From Longilinea sp035560795 (GTDB taxonomy: Bacteria; Chloroflexota; Anaerolineae; Anaerolineales; Anaerolineaceae): 64,000 nucleotides of DNA. Location: positions 45,262 through 109,261 of the forward strand of contig DATMYV010000038.1 of the NCBI GenBank assembly GCA_035560795.1, given 5' to 3'. Below the pieces are notes generated by a model. The model did not search any database and was not told where the DNA came from. It saw only the letters and a program-made list of their open reading frames with translations. Both the position numbers and the translations under genes were made by a program. Shown here piece after piece: positions 18,801-27,074 of the stretch. Position 1 is the first letter of the stretch; each line of letters opens with the position of its first letter.

Positions 18801-18857
18801 CTGTTCACCAACTGTTAACAAATCCTTTCTCTCCCATTAACTCTGACTGGTTATATT
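18801..18857 (+). promoter_or_regulatory. Pho box and promoter of the pst operon
   Basis: CTGTTCA (18801-18807) and CTGTTAA (18812-18818) are direct 7-base repeats separated by CCAA, the 11-base spacing of PhoB-binding half sites. A weaker CCATTAA lies at 18834. A possible -10, TATATT, is at 18852-18857. The site lies between the phoR terminator and pstS, 84-101 bases before the start codon, where a PhoB-dependent promoter is expected. Confidence 0.75.
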
Positions 18858-18901
18858 GAGAAAGTAGAAGAGAATAACTCAAAATTGAGGAGAAAATAGA
18901 A

Positions 18902-19990
18902 ATGCGTCGTTCATTTTCGTTGTTTATCGTAGTGACAGTACTAAGTTTGTTGTTAGCGGCCTGTTCAACTGCCGCCACCCTGAGCCCGGCAGCAACGGTA
19001 GCACCAACCACTGCGGCGTCAAATCCAACATCCGCACCTGTTGAAGCCACAAAAGCTCCGGAAGCTACCACTGCACCGGCAGCAAGCACGGCAATTCAAC
19101 TGCCCGAGGTTGATCCCTCGACCGTCAGCGGCGATATCAATGCCGCAGGTTCTTCAACCGTCTATCCTCTCGCCGAAGTAATCGCTGATAATTTCAAAAA
19201 AGATGGCTTTGGCGGTAATGTGAACCTGGCCAGCGTGGGCACCGGAGGCGGCTTCGAACGCTTCTGCAAGACCGGCGAGACCGATGTTGCCAATGCAAGC
19301 CGTGCCATTAAAGGCAGCGAAAAGGATAATTGCGCTGCGCTCAATCCTGCCCGAACACCGCTCGAGTTCCGCGTCGGCACCGATGCCATTGCGGTGGTCG
19401 TTAGCAAGAGCAATACCTTCCTGACCAATGTAACCCTGGAACAATTGGCAGCCATCTTCACCACTGCTGAGAAATGGTCGGATGTCGACCCCTCCTGGCC
19501 GGCGGAGCCCATCCTACGCTTTACCCCCGGCACAGACTCCGGCACCTTTGACTTCTTCAATGAATTTGCCATCCAAAAGCCGCTTAAGCTCGAAAAGCTG
19601 GACGACGCCAAGAAATTGGCCCTGGAAGCCAAAAACCTGCAGACTTCTGAGGATGACAATGTTCTGGTTCAGGGTGTGGAAGGCAGCCCTTATGCCATCG
19701 GTTACTTTGGTTTCGCATACTACAACGAACAAAGCGACAAGCTGACCGCTCTCTCGATTGGCGATGTAACCCCTGACTTTGACACTGCAGAAAGCGGTAC
19801 CTACCCGCTATCACGCCCCCTGTTCATCTACTCAGATGCCAGCATCATGAAAGCAAAACCACAGGTGGCTGCCTACATCAACTACTTCCTCACAAACGTC
19901 GATGACGTCATCACCGATGTGGGCTACTTCCCCGCCAGCGAAGATGCCCTAAACACAGCCAAGCAAACCTGGCTTGACACGATGAAATAA
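18902..19990 (+). CDS. pstS: Phosphate-binding lipoprotein PstS
   Basis: 362 residues. A lipoprotein signal peptide ends in LLAAC with the lipidated Cys21, followed by a flexible Ala/Thr/Pro-rich linker to about residue 75. The mature part is a type II periplasmic-binding fold with INAAGSSTVYPLAE, the phosphate-loop region SVGTGGGFERF, and TPGTDSGTFDFF. It captures phosphate outside the membrane and hands it to PstC/PstA. GAGGAG lies 12 bases before the ATG, and the Pho box lies further upstream. The PstS architecture with a DUF/SphX-like long insertion of Thr-rich linker is common in Chloroflexota and cyanobacteria. Confidence 0.95.
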   Translation: MRRSFSLFIVVTVLSLLLAACSTAATLSPAATVAPTTAASNPTSAPVEATKAPEATTAPAASTAIQLPEVDPSTVSGDINAAGSSTVYPLAEVIADNFKKDGFGGNVNLASVGTGGGFERFCKTGETDVANASRAIKGSEKDNCAALNPARTPLEFRVGTDAIAVVVSKSNTFLTNVTLEQLAAIFTTAEKWSDVDPSWPAEPILRFTPGTDSGTFDFFNEFAIQKPLKLEKLDDAKKLALEAKNLQTSEDDNVLVQGVEGSPYAIGYFGFAYYNEQSDKLTALSIGDVTPDFDTAESGTYPLSRPLFIYSDASIMKAKPQVAAYINYFLTNVDDVITDVGYFPASEDALNTAKQTWLDTMK

Positions 19991-20013
19991 GATCTCAATC
20001 GATCAAACTGGAA

Positions 20014-20044
20014 AAGGCTGGCTTTCTCACAGAAGGCCAGCCTT
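20014..20044 (+). other. Hairpin between pstS and pstC without T-run
   Basis: AAGGCTGGC (20014-20022) pairs perfectly with GCCAGCCTT (20036-20044) around a 13-base loop. GATCAC follows, not a T-run, so it is more likely an mRNA 3'-end stabiliser or partial terminator that raises PstS over the membrane subunits. Confidence 0.6.
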
Positions 20045-20073
20045 GATCACGCTCAAACTGCGTAGGATTTTCA

Positions 20074-21033
20074 ATGGCAAGTATGGAAATATCACAAAGA
20101 ATGAAGACCGACAAACTTACCCCGGTCATTCTGCCCCTTCTCAAAAAAAAGCCCAGGGTTGGCGAAAAAATTATCCAGATTTTCCTTTTCCTGAGTGGAG
20201 CCATATCCATATTGACCACATTGGGGATTGTCTTTGAATTGGGGAAAGAGTCTCTGTTATTCTTTAGCAGCCCTGAAGTAAATATATTCAGCTTTTTTAC
20301 CACCACCACCTGGCAGCCATCGATCGGCAAATTTGGTGTTTTACCGTTGGTAAATTCGACCTTAATGACCACCACCTTCGCCATGCTGATTGCCCTTCCA
20401 TTAGGGCTGGCAGCTGCGATTTACCTAAGCGAATACGCGTCAGCCAGAGCCCGCAGCATTCTTAAACCCATTCTTGAGATCCTGGCCGGCGTACCCACTG
20501 TGGTCTACGGTTATTTTGCCTTAAATTTTATGACGCCCCTATTGCGCGGAATTCTTGGGGAAAACAACGTACAAATCTACAATACCCTATCTGCTGGCCT
20601 GGTGATGGGCATCATGATCCTGCCGCTGGTAAGTTCGATGAGTGAAGATGCCCTCAGCGCTGTTCCCCGTTCATTGCGGGAGGCTGCTTATGGCTTAGGC
20701 GCAACAAGGTTCGAAACGGCTATCAAGATCATTGTTCCAGCTGCGCTCTCCGGCATCATTGCCGCTTTCATTATTGGAATTTCACGCGCCATCGGCGAAA
20801 CCATGATTGTTGCCGTCGCCGCAGGCTCAGGTCCGGCTTTCACCTTCAACCCATTGAAAGGTGCTGAGACCATGACCGGTTACATTGCCCGCATCAGCGG
20901 CGGCGACCTGGCTTATGATACCCCTGACTACAACAGTATCTTTGCTATTGGCCTGCTACTGTTTTCAATCACGCTTATATTAAATATTATTAGCCGGCGC
21001 CTGGTTGCCAAATATCGCGAGGTATACGAATGA
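20074..21033 (+). CDS. pstC: Phosphate ABC transporter permease PstC
   Basis: 319 residues with about six membrane helices; a cytoplasmic N-terminal tail with a KKKPR cluster precedes the first. The permease EAA-type loop is visible as SLREAAYGLGATRFETAIKII, which contacts PstB. AGGA lies eight bases before the ATG at 20074; internal ATGs at 20083 and 20101 are also possible. It pairs with PstA to form the phosphate channel. Its stop overlaps the pstA start by four bases (ATGA). Confidence 0.95.
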   Translation: MASMEISQRMKTDKLTPVILPLLKKKPRVGEKIIQIFLFLSGAISILTTLGIVFELGKESLLFFSSPEVNIFSFFTTTTWQPSIGKFGVLPLVNSTLMTTTFAMLIALPLGLAAAIYLSEYASARARSILKPILEILAGVPTVVYGYFALNFMTPLLRGILGENNVQIYNTLSAGLVMGIMILPLVSSMSEDALSAVPRSLREAAYGLGATRFETAIKIIVPAALSGIIAAFIIGISRAIGETMIVAVAAGSGPAFTFNPLKGAETMTGYIARISGGDLAYDTPDYNSIFAIGLLLFSITLILNIISRRLVAKYREVYE

Positions 21034-22277
21034 ATTCGAATCCATATGGCGATGCCTTTGAAAGCAGCCAACGCAAGGCAATATTGTCCCAGCGGCACCG
21101 CACGGGTAAAATCTGGCAGGTTTTTTTTCTCAGTTCAACAGTCATCGGCCTGATCGCGCTGGTTGCATTGTTACTGACCGTGCTTGATAAGAGCTTCAGC
21201 TATGTGGTTATCGAATACAAGGTAGATCCGGCAACGCTTGCCAATAAGCCTTTGGTTGAATTATCCAATGCAGAACTCGTCAATTTACTCGAAACCAACC
21301 TGAGCAAGAACCGGTTTCGAACCCTTGACCGGGCGAATACTTTGACCACGCGCAGCCACGAAGACCTTTTGAATTTAGTTTATGAGAACGTGGTTGAACC
21401 GCGCGCGCTTGCCAGTTACTCCATGAGCCAATGGATATTCGATAACCCCCGCATCAGGGCAGAAGTGGCTGACAAATATCCACAAGCCAAACTTGAATTT
21501 CGCGCGTGGATTAGTGGCAGCTTTCTCATTGATCCGCTTTCGGGGAATCCACTGCAGGCCGGCGTTCGAACAGCACTGCTGGGATCGCTTTACCTGATCC
21601 TGATCACTATCGTGGTTGCTTTCCCGGTCGGGGTCGGGTCTGCGATTTACCTGGAAGAATATGCGGATAAGACAAAATGGTATAACCGCATTATTCAAAC
21701 CAATATCGATAACCTGGCAGGCGTACCGTCCATTGTATATGGCATTATCGGGCTTGCGATTTTTGTACGAACATTGGCGCCGTTGACCAGCGGGGCGTTC
21801 TTTGGCAATGAAGATGGAAACGGCCGCACCATTCTATCCGCCGGTCTGACGATGGCGCTGCTGATCCTGCCAGTCCTGATCATCAACTCGCAGGAGGCCA
21901 TCCGCGCTGTCCCCAATTCGTTGCGGCAGGCCAGTTACGGCCTGGGCGGTACCAAATGGCAGACTATTTGGAACCATGTTTTACCCTATGCTCTGCCAGG
22001 CATCCTGACCGGCACGATTTTGGCAATATCCCGTGCCATCGGAGAAACTGCTCCGCTCATCATCGTGGGTGCGGCAACCTTTATCACCAGCGATCCAACT
22101 GGACCGTTCTCAAAATTCACCGCTTTGCCCATTCAGATTTATAATTGGACTACCCGGCCACAGGAGGTTTACCGCAATATCGCGGCGGCAGCCATCCTGA
22201 TCCTCATGATTACATTGTTATCTCTCAATGCAACGGCAATTCTGCTCCGCAACCGATTCAGCAGGCGGCACGCATGA
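21030..22277 (+). CDS. pstA: Phosphate ABC transporter permease PstA
   Basis: 415 residues, longer than the 280-300 residues usual in proteobacteria. The additional length is an extracytoplasmic insertion of about 110 residues between the first membrane helix (about 30-52) and the next (about 180-200); it is rich in polar residues (TLANKPLVELSNAELVN). The remaining helices and the EAA loop (SLRQASYGLGGTKWQTIWNHV) are normal. It overlaps both neighbours by four bases (ATGA), so translation of pstC, pstA and pstB is coupled. Confidence 0.94.
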   Translation: MNSNPYGDAFESSQRKAILSQRHRTGKIWQVFFLSSTVIGLIALVALLLTVLDKSFSYVVIEYKVDPATLANKPLVELSNAELVNLLETNLSKNRFRTLDRANTLTTRSHEDLLNLVYENVVEPRALASYSMSQWIFDNPRIRAEVADKYPQAKLEFRAWISGSFLIDPLSGNPLQAGVRTALLGSLYLILITIVVAFPVGVGSAIYLEEYADKTKWYNRIIQTNIDNLAGVPSIVYGIIGLAIFVRTLAPLTSGAFFGNEDGNGRTILSAGLTMALLILPVLIINSQEAIRAVPNSLRQASYGLGGTKWQTIWNHVLPYALPGILTGTILAISRAIGETAPLIIVGAATFITSDPTGPFSKFTALPIQIYNWTTRPQEVYRNIAAAAILILMITLLSLNATAILLRNRFSRRHA

Positions 22278-23062
22278 CCTCTCAGACAAACGCAGAAAAC
22301 AACATTATCATTCAGGCGCAAGATTTATCGATCTATTACAGTTCATTCCGGGCTGTCAAAAATGTCCTGCTTAACATCGAGCGGTACAAAATTACCGCCA
22401 TCATTGGCCCGTCTGGTTGTGGCAAAAGTACCGTTCTGCGGGCTTTCAACCGCATGAATGACTTTATACATGGTACCCATATCGATGGCAGAATCCTTTA
22501 TCACGGACAGGATATTTATGCTCCTGACGTAGATCCTGTGCAGGTACGTCAGATGATCGGCATGGTCTTTCAAAAACCCAACCCATTCCCGAAGAGCATT
22601 TATGAAAACATCGCCTGGGGAGCGCGCATTAACGGGTATAAGGGAAACATGGATGACCTGGTGGAAAGCACTTTGCAATCAGCCGCTCTGTGGGATGAGG
22701 TCAAGAATGATCTTAAGAAAAGCGCACTCGCTCTATCCGGCGGCCAACAGCAGCGCTTGTGCATCGCCCGGGCGCTGGCTGTCAAGCCTGAAATCATCCT
22801 AATGGATGAACCTTGCTCAGCACTGGACCCGATCGCGACGCTTAAGATTGAAGATTTGATGCGCGAATTATCCGTCAAGTACACCATTATCATCGTCACC
22901 CACAACATGCAACAGGCAGCCCGCGCTTCCGACTATACTGCTTTTTTCACTATGGATGAAGACCGCGCTGGTTTGATGGTAGAATATGGCGACACCAGTC
23001 AGATTTTCACCCGGCCGCATGACAAACGAACCGAAGATTATATAACCGGCCGCTTTGGCTAA
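22274..23062 (+). CDS. pstB: Phosphate ABC transporter ATP-binding protein PstB
   Basis: 262 residues from the ATG at 22274 that overlaps the pstA stop. All ABC ATPase motifs are present: Walker A GPSGCGKST (45-53), Q-loop GMVFQKPNPFP, signature LSGGQQQRL, Walker B IILMDEPCSALDP and the switch His in VTHNMQQA. The PKPNPFP and HNMQQAARASD segments are characteristic of PstB among ABC proteins. It energises phosphate import and takes part in signalling to PhoR with PhoU. A 24-base gap separates it from phoU. Confidence 0.97.
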   Translation: MTSQTNAENNIIIQAQDLSIYYSSFRAVKNVLLNIERYKITAIIGPSGCGKSTVLRAFNRMNDFIHGTHIDGRILYHGQDIYAPDVDPVQVRQMIGMVFQKPNPFPKSIYENIAWGARINGYKGNMDDLVESTLQSAALWDEVKNDLKKSALALSGGQQQRLCIARALAVKPEIILMDEPCSALDPIATLKIEDLMRELSVKYTIIIVTHNMQQAARASDYTAFFTMDEDRAGLMVEYGDTSQIFTRPHDKRTEDYITGRFG

Positions 23063-23086
23063 ACAAGGCAGCAAGAGAGGAATGAA

Positions 23087-23764
23087 ATGCCCCGCGATAC
23101 ATTAACGCGACAAATTCACCATCTTCTTGATGAAGTATTGCTGCTTGGTAGCATGGTTGAACAGGCCATGTTAAGCGCTATTACTGCCCTGCATCAGCGC
23201 GATGTAAAAGCCGCAGCCTCCATTTACGAAAATGACCAGCAAATCAATGATAAACGCTTCGCCATCGAAAATGCAGTCCTGATTCTGATCGCCACCCAAC
23301 AGCCCATGGCGCATGACTTGCGCCTGCTGGCCGCCATCTTGGAAATTATCACCGAATTGGAACGCATGGGCGATTATGCCAAGGGCGTTGCCAAAGTAAC
23401 CATACGTTTGAAAGATGCTGATATTAATGTTCCAATCCGCGATATCGAGCACATGGCCAACCTGGCCATTGTTATGCTGCACCGCGGATTAAGCGCTTTC
23501 GTCAACGAAGATCCGAATGAAGCTTCAGCCATTCCGGCAGATGATGAAGCTGTTGATAATCTCTACAATCAGATTTATCACGGCCTGGTTGAGTCGATGA
23601 TTGCCAATCCAGCTACCATTGATCAGTACAATTTACTGATGTGGGTCGCCCATAACCTCGAACGTATGGCTGATCGCGTTACCAACATTTGCGAACGTAC
23701 CGTATTCATCGCCACCGGAGATTTGCTAGAGTTGGAATCCTCAGACGAAGAAGACTCCGAATAG
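23087..23764 (+). CDS. phoU: Phosphate signalling regulator PhoU
   Basis: 225 residues, two repeats of a three-helix bundle. Each repeat has the metal-binding E(D)xxxD-type pattern: ILEIITELERMGDYAKGVAK in the first and LMWVAHNLERMADRVTNICE in the second. PhoU restrains the PhoR kinase when phosphate is plentiful and modulates PstSCAB. It is the last gene of the operon and is followed by a terminator. The acidic C-terminal tail (ELESSDEEDSE) is longer than in E. coli. Confidence 0.96.
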   Translation: MPRDTLTRQIHHLLDEVLLLGSMVEQAMLSAITALHQRDVKAAASIYENDQQINDKRFAIENAVLILIATQQPMAHDLRLLAAILEIITELERMGDYAKGVAKVTIRLKDADINVPIRDIEHMANLAIVMLHRGLSAFVNEDPNEASAIPADDEAVDNLYNQIYHGLVESMIANPATIDQYNLLMWVAHNLERMADRVTNICERTVFIATGDLLELESSDEEDSE

Positions 23765-23781
23765 TTAAAGCCAGTTCAATT

Positions 23782-23809
23782 AACCTGCCTGAAAAAGGCA
23801 GGTTTTTTT
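23782..23809 (+). terminator. Terminator of the pst-phoU operon
   Basis: AACCTGCCT (23782-23790) pairs with AGGCAGGTT (23796-23804), five-base loop, then seven T. Confidence 0.93.
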
Positions 23810-23833
23810 ATTATTTTGAGTAATCTCATAATT

Positions 23834-23862
23834 TTTACTATTTGGATAGCTGGTGCTATAAT
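23834..23862 (+). promoter_or_regulatory. Promoter of the kinase-CHAD-HD cassette
   Basis: TTTACT at 23834-23839, a 17-base spacer and TATAAT at 23857-23862 with an extended -10 TG. It follows the phoU terminator directly, so the next four genes form their own unit. Confidence 0.65.
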
Positions 23863-23900
23863 CATTTCAACTTTTCGAATAGTTTCCAAGGGTGGTTGTC

Positions 23901-24638
23901 ATGTTATTGCCGAACCGATACAAAGGAAAACTGATTGTCGTCGAAGGCATCGACGGCAGCGGCAAGTCGACCCAAATCGACCTGCTAAATAAGTGGCTTC
24001 AGAATCAGGGAAAACAGGTCTACTTCAGCGAGTGGAATTCGTCCGAATTGGTGAAAAGCACCACCAAACTGGGTAAATCGGAAAAAATGTTTACCCCAAC
24101 CACCTTTAGCCTGTTGCAGGCCACTGATTTTTCCGACCGTTGGGAAAACCATATTCTACCCATGCTCAAAGCCGGGGTGATCGTCCTGGCTGACCGCTAT
24201 GCTTTTACGGCCTTTGCGCGCGATGTTGCCCGCGGGGTAGACCGGGATTGGGTACGCAACCTGTATTCATTTGCACCTATGCCTGATCTGGCTTTGTATT
24301 TCCGCGTCCCGGTGGATATCGCCGTGGAACGCATCCTTTCCGGCCGCGCCAATTTGAAATACTACGAAGCCGGCATGGACCTTGGCCTTTCAGATAATAA
24401 AGTTACCAGCTTCCGCCTCTTCCAGCAGCGTATCATCAGTGAATATGACTCCATGGTGGATGAATTTGGACTGACTGTAGTTGATGGAACCTCACCTGTT
24501 CAAAAGCAACAAAAATATGTGAGGCAAATCGTTAAGAAGACATTGCAAGGTTGGGAAGGGCTCGATCAGCCCATGGTGACATCCCGCCGGCGGCGTAAGG
24601 CAACCCCAGCCGCCGAGATTGTAGAGGCAGCCCAATGA
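23901..24638 (+). CDS. Thymidylate-kinase-like protein, first of a tandem pair
   Basis: 245 residues from ATG 23901 (a GTG at 23892 is in frame; AAGGG lies about ten bases before the ATG). The fold is that of the thymidylate kinase family: Walker A GIDGSGKST at residues 16-24, the DRY segment VLADRYAFTAFARD, and a lid-like region with RILSGRANLKYYEAGMDLG. The last 25 residues are basic. Classic dTMP kinases phosphorylate dTMP with ATP, and one copy suffices; here two diverged copies overlap by four bases and precede CHAD and HD genes, which argues for another substrate or role. Family is firm, substrate is not. Confidence 0.8.
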   Translation: MLLPNRYKGKLIVVEGIDGSGKSTQIDLLNKWLQNQGKQVYFSEWNSSELVKSTTKLGKSEKMFTPTTFSLLQATDFSDRWENHILPMLKAGVIVLADRYAFTAFARDVARGVDRDWVRNLYSFAPMPDLALYFRVPVDIAVERILSGRANLKYYEAGMDLGLSDNKVTSFRLFQQRIISEYDSMVDEFGLTVVDGTSPVQKQQKYVRQIVKKTLQGWEGLDQPMVTSRRRRKATPAAEIVEAAQ

Positions 24639-25330
24639 CACCCCAGGAATACTACGGAGCTGGATTTCCATACCGCGCAAGTGGTGAATTATTTGGTAAA
24701 TTCATCGTTCTTGAAGGCTCAGACGGCGTTGGCCGTTCCACCCAAATTAACATGCTGCGGACCTGGCTCGAAGCAGAAGGTTATGCTGTTTCCGATACCG
24801 GCTTGCGCCGCTCGAACTTAACCCAACCCGGCCTGGATGCAGCCAAATCAGGACATACGTTGGGGCGTCAGACCATGAGCCTTTTTTATGCGACCGATTT
24901 CGCTGACCGTCTGGAGAACCAGATTATCCCCGCGTTACGCGCTGGTTTTCACGTGCTATCGGACCGCTATTTTTATTCGTTGATTGTGCGCGATATTGTC
25001 CGCGGTGCAGATCCGGTGTGGGCGCGGAAAATTTATGGCATTGCACTCAAACCGGACATCGTTTTCTATCTCCGCGCAGACATCCCAACCCTGGTCAAAC
25101 GCATGGTTCACGGCCGCGGGTTTAATTATTGGGAATCCGGCATGGACGTGCGCTACGCAGATGATTTATATGACAGCTTCTGCGTTTATCAATCACATCT
25201 TATTGAACAATTCGATTTGATGGCCGAAGAGTATGGCTTTGTTACCATCGACGCTACCCGCCCGATTCAGGCTGTTTTTGAGGATCTCAAACGAAATATC
25301 AAAGGCCTTCTCGAAGAAGACTCGAACTAA
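24635..25330 (+). CDS. Thymidylate-kinase-like protein with Arg in Walker A, second of pair
   Basis: 231 residues overlapping the previous gene by four bases. It aligns throughout with its neighbour (ATDFADRLENQIIPALRAG against ATDFSDRWENHILPMLKAG; VLSDRYFYS; YWESGMDVRYADDLYDSF). The phosphate-binding loop reads GSDGVGRST (28-36): the catalytic Lys of Walker A is Arg34 (codon CGT). That residue is invariant in known thymidylate kinases, so this copy may be inactive or altered and could act as a partner of the first. The DRY motif and lid region are kept, which argues against decay. Confidence 0.8.
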   Translation: MTPQEYYGAGFPYRASGELFGKFIVLEGSDGVGRSTQINMLRTWLEAEGYAVSDTGLRRSNLTQPGLDAAKSGHTLGRQTMSLFYATDFADRLENQIIPALRAGFHVLSDRYFYSLIVRDIVRGADPVWARKIYGIALKPDIVFYLRADIPTLVKRMVHGRGFNYWESGMDVRYADDLYDSFCVYQSHLIEQFDLMAEEYGFVTIDATRPIQAVFEDLKRNIKGLLEEDSN

Positions 25331-25362
25331 CAATTGATTATTAAGAAAACAGGAGTCTGAGG

Positions 25363-26364
25363 ATGAAAACCAGGACCGATGTCAGCATTCAAGAATTCGG
25401 CGCGGAAGTACTCCTCAGAAACCTTGGAGCTCTTGAGCAGGAATTTGAGGGCGTCAGACAAGGCCAGGATATTGAGGCCATTCACCGCATGCGTGTTGCC
25501 TCGCGGCGGTTACGGGCTGCTTTGCCGATATTCGGTCCGGCTGTTGCCGCTAAGAAACATGAAGAGTGGACCCGGACCATCCGCGAATTAACCGTCGCAC
25601 TTGGCGCAGCCCGCGATTGCGACGTGCAAATTGAACACGTTCAAGCTTTTTTCCTTGAGCAGCCGCCAGGCATTATCCGCTCTGGCATTCGCAGGCTTTT
25701 GTTGAGGTTGCGTCAGCGCCGCCTAAGATTGCAGCTAGCGGTTGATCAAGCACTCACCGATTTGGTAAAGAGCGATGTTCCCATGGAAATGGAGCGAAAG
25801 CTTCATCCTTTATTGGAGGGCATGGAAACAGTACCGCGATCACCGGCATTGTGTTCGCTTTCTTTTGAAACGATCCGTGAAAAGCTTGAACAATTCCTAT
25901 ATTTTGAGCCCTTTGTCCAACAGCCGGAGAATATCAAAGAGCTGCATGCCATGCGCATCGCTGCCAAACATTTACGCTACACACTGGAAATCTTCAGCCC
26001 AGTATATGAAAGTGAGTTAAAGGTCCATCTCAAGGCGATGCGGCAAATCCAGGAGATGTTGGGCGAGATTCACGATTGCGATGTCTGGATGCTTTTCCTG
26101 CCAAAATTTACTGACCGCGAGCGCCTGCGCACCCTGCAATTTTTTGGTTATGAACGGCCCTTCCGCCGCCTTCTTCCCGGTTTGGAAGCCTATTTTTCCG
26201 ACCGGTCGGCGGCCCGTGAAAGGTCATATAAGGAATTTCTTGAAAAATGGCAGACATGGCGGCAAGAGGGACTTTGGGATCAATTAATCAACGAAGTTTC
26301 TGCTCTTTGCATAGCACTTCCACCACAAGCCAAACCATTGCCAACATCAACCAATCCGCAATAA
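25363..26364 (+). CDS. CHAD domain protein
   Basis: 333 residues, a stand-alone CHAD (conserved histidine alpha-helical) domain. Two symmetric halves are visible: IEAIHRMRVASRRLRAAL with His41 and Arg42/44/48/49/51, then ARDCDVQIE; and in the second half LHAMRIAAKHLRYTLEI followed by GEIHDCDVW. The basic channel formed by these residues binds polyphosphate in characterised members. A good ribosome site (AGGAGT) precedes the ATG. The location next to pst-phoU, between kinase-like and HD-phosphohydrolase-like proteins, supports a link with phosphate polymers. Confidence 0.9.
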   Translation: MKTRTDVSIQEFGAEVLLRNLGALEQEFEGVRQGQDIEAIHRMRVASRRLRAALPIFGPAVAAKKHEEWTRTIRELTVALGAARDCDVQIEHVQAFFLEQPPGIIRSGIRRLLLRLRQRRLRLQLAVDQALTDLVKSDVPMEMERKLHPLLEGMETVPRSPALCSLSFETIREKLEQFLYFEPFVQQPENIKELHAMRIAAKHLRYTLEIFSPVYESELKVHLKAMRQIQEMLGEIHDCDVWMLFLPKFTDRERLRTLQFFGYERPFRRLLPGLEAYFSDRSAARERSYKEFLEKWQTWRQEGLWDQLINEVSALCIALPPQAKPLPTSTNPQ

Positions 26365-26374
26365 AGGGCCTTCG

Positions 26375-26995
26375 ATGGAAATACCAAGACCAATGACGCC
26401 AGACAAAGAAATTGTCATCCAGGCCTGCATCCAACTGGCACGCACACTGGAATACGAGGCAGAACACACCCATCAGGTTACCAGGTTGGCGCTGCTTCTA
26501 TTTGACGGGATGATCAGCCTTCACCAGCTCGGAGAAAAAGAACGCTATTGGTTGCAATGCGCCGGTTTGTTGCATGATATCGGCTGGGTGGAAGGTTGGA
26601 AAGGCCACCATAAAACTTCCCTCCGGATCATTCAGACCACCCAGTTACTACCGCTGGAAAATAAAGAACGCCTGATCATCGGTTCCATCGCCCGTTACCA
26701 CCGCAAAGCACTGCCTGAAAAGTCTCATGATCATTTTGCGGCGCTTGAACCTGCAGAGCAGGAAAAGGTCAAGACACTCAGCGCGTTATTGCGGGTTGCC
26801 GATGGATTGGACGCATCCCATCAAAGCCGGGTGGGTGATATCTTGGTTCACATTACCAAAAAACGAATTCTGATTCGTTGCGCGATCAAATCATTGACCG
26901 CCATCGAAGAAGAAATATCAGCCACCAATAAGAGCGATCTGATGGTTAAGGTTTTCCACCGCACGGTCAATTTTCGCTGGAAATCGATCCTCTAA
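26375..26995 (+). CDS. Stand-alone HD domain of the exopolyphosphatase (Ppx/GppA) C-terminal type
   Basis: 206 residues. Motifs match the C-terminal HD domain of Ppx/GppA proteins rather than generic HD hydrolases: His33, LLHDIGW with His67-Asp68, HHKTS, then IARYHRKALP (YHRK at 108-111) and LLRVADGLDASH (139-149). The N-terminal actin-like (ASKHA) catalytic domain that hydrolyses polyphosphate in Ppx is absent, and the ten-base gap to the CHAD gene leaves no room for it. It could bind or cleave polyphosphate or a nucleotide, with the upstream proteins as partners. Role is inferred. Confidence 0.8.
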   Translation: MEIPRPMTPDKEIVIQACIQLARTLEYEAEHTHQVTRLALLLFDGMISLHQLGEKERYWLQCAGLLHDIGWVEGWKGHHKTSLRIIQTTQLLPLENKERLIIGSIARYHRKALPEKSHDHFAALEPAEQEKVKTLSALLRVADGLDASHQSRVGDILVHITKKRILIRCAIKSLTAIEEEISATNKSDLMVKVFHRTVNFRWKSIL

Positions 26996-27022
26996 ATTCG
27001 CCATCAGTCGTTACCAGTATTT

Positions 27023-27050
27023 AGCCCCTTCATAATTGTTATTGGGGTTT
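27023..27050 (+). terminator. Probable terminator of the kinase-CHAD-HD unit
   Basis: GCCCC (27024-27028) pairs with GGGGT (27044-27048) around an AT-rich loop and is followed by a short T stretch. Weak, but placed 30 bases after the HD gene stop and before the convergent CruF-like gene. Confidence 0.45.
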
Positions 27051-27074
27051 CTTAGAATTCTCAGCGAGTTAATA

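Noticed and set aside
24635..25330. Second kinase as polyphosphate kinase PPK2
   Set aside because: It has the thymidylate kinase DRY and lid motifs and aligns with its neighbour along the whole length; the PPK2 motif pattern is absent.
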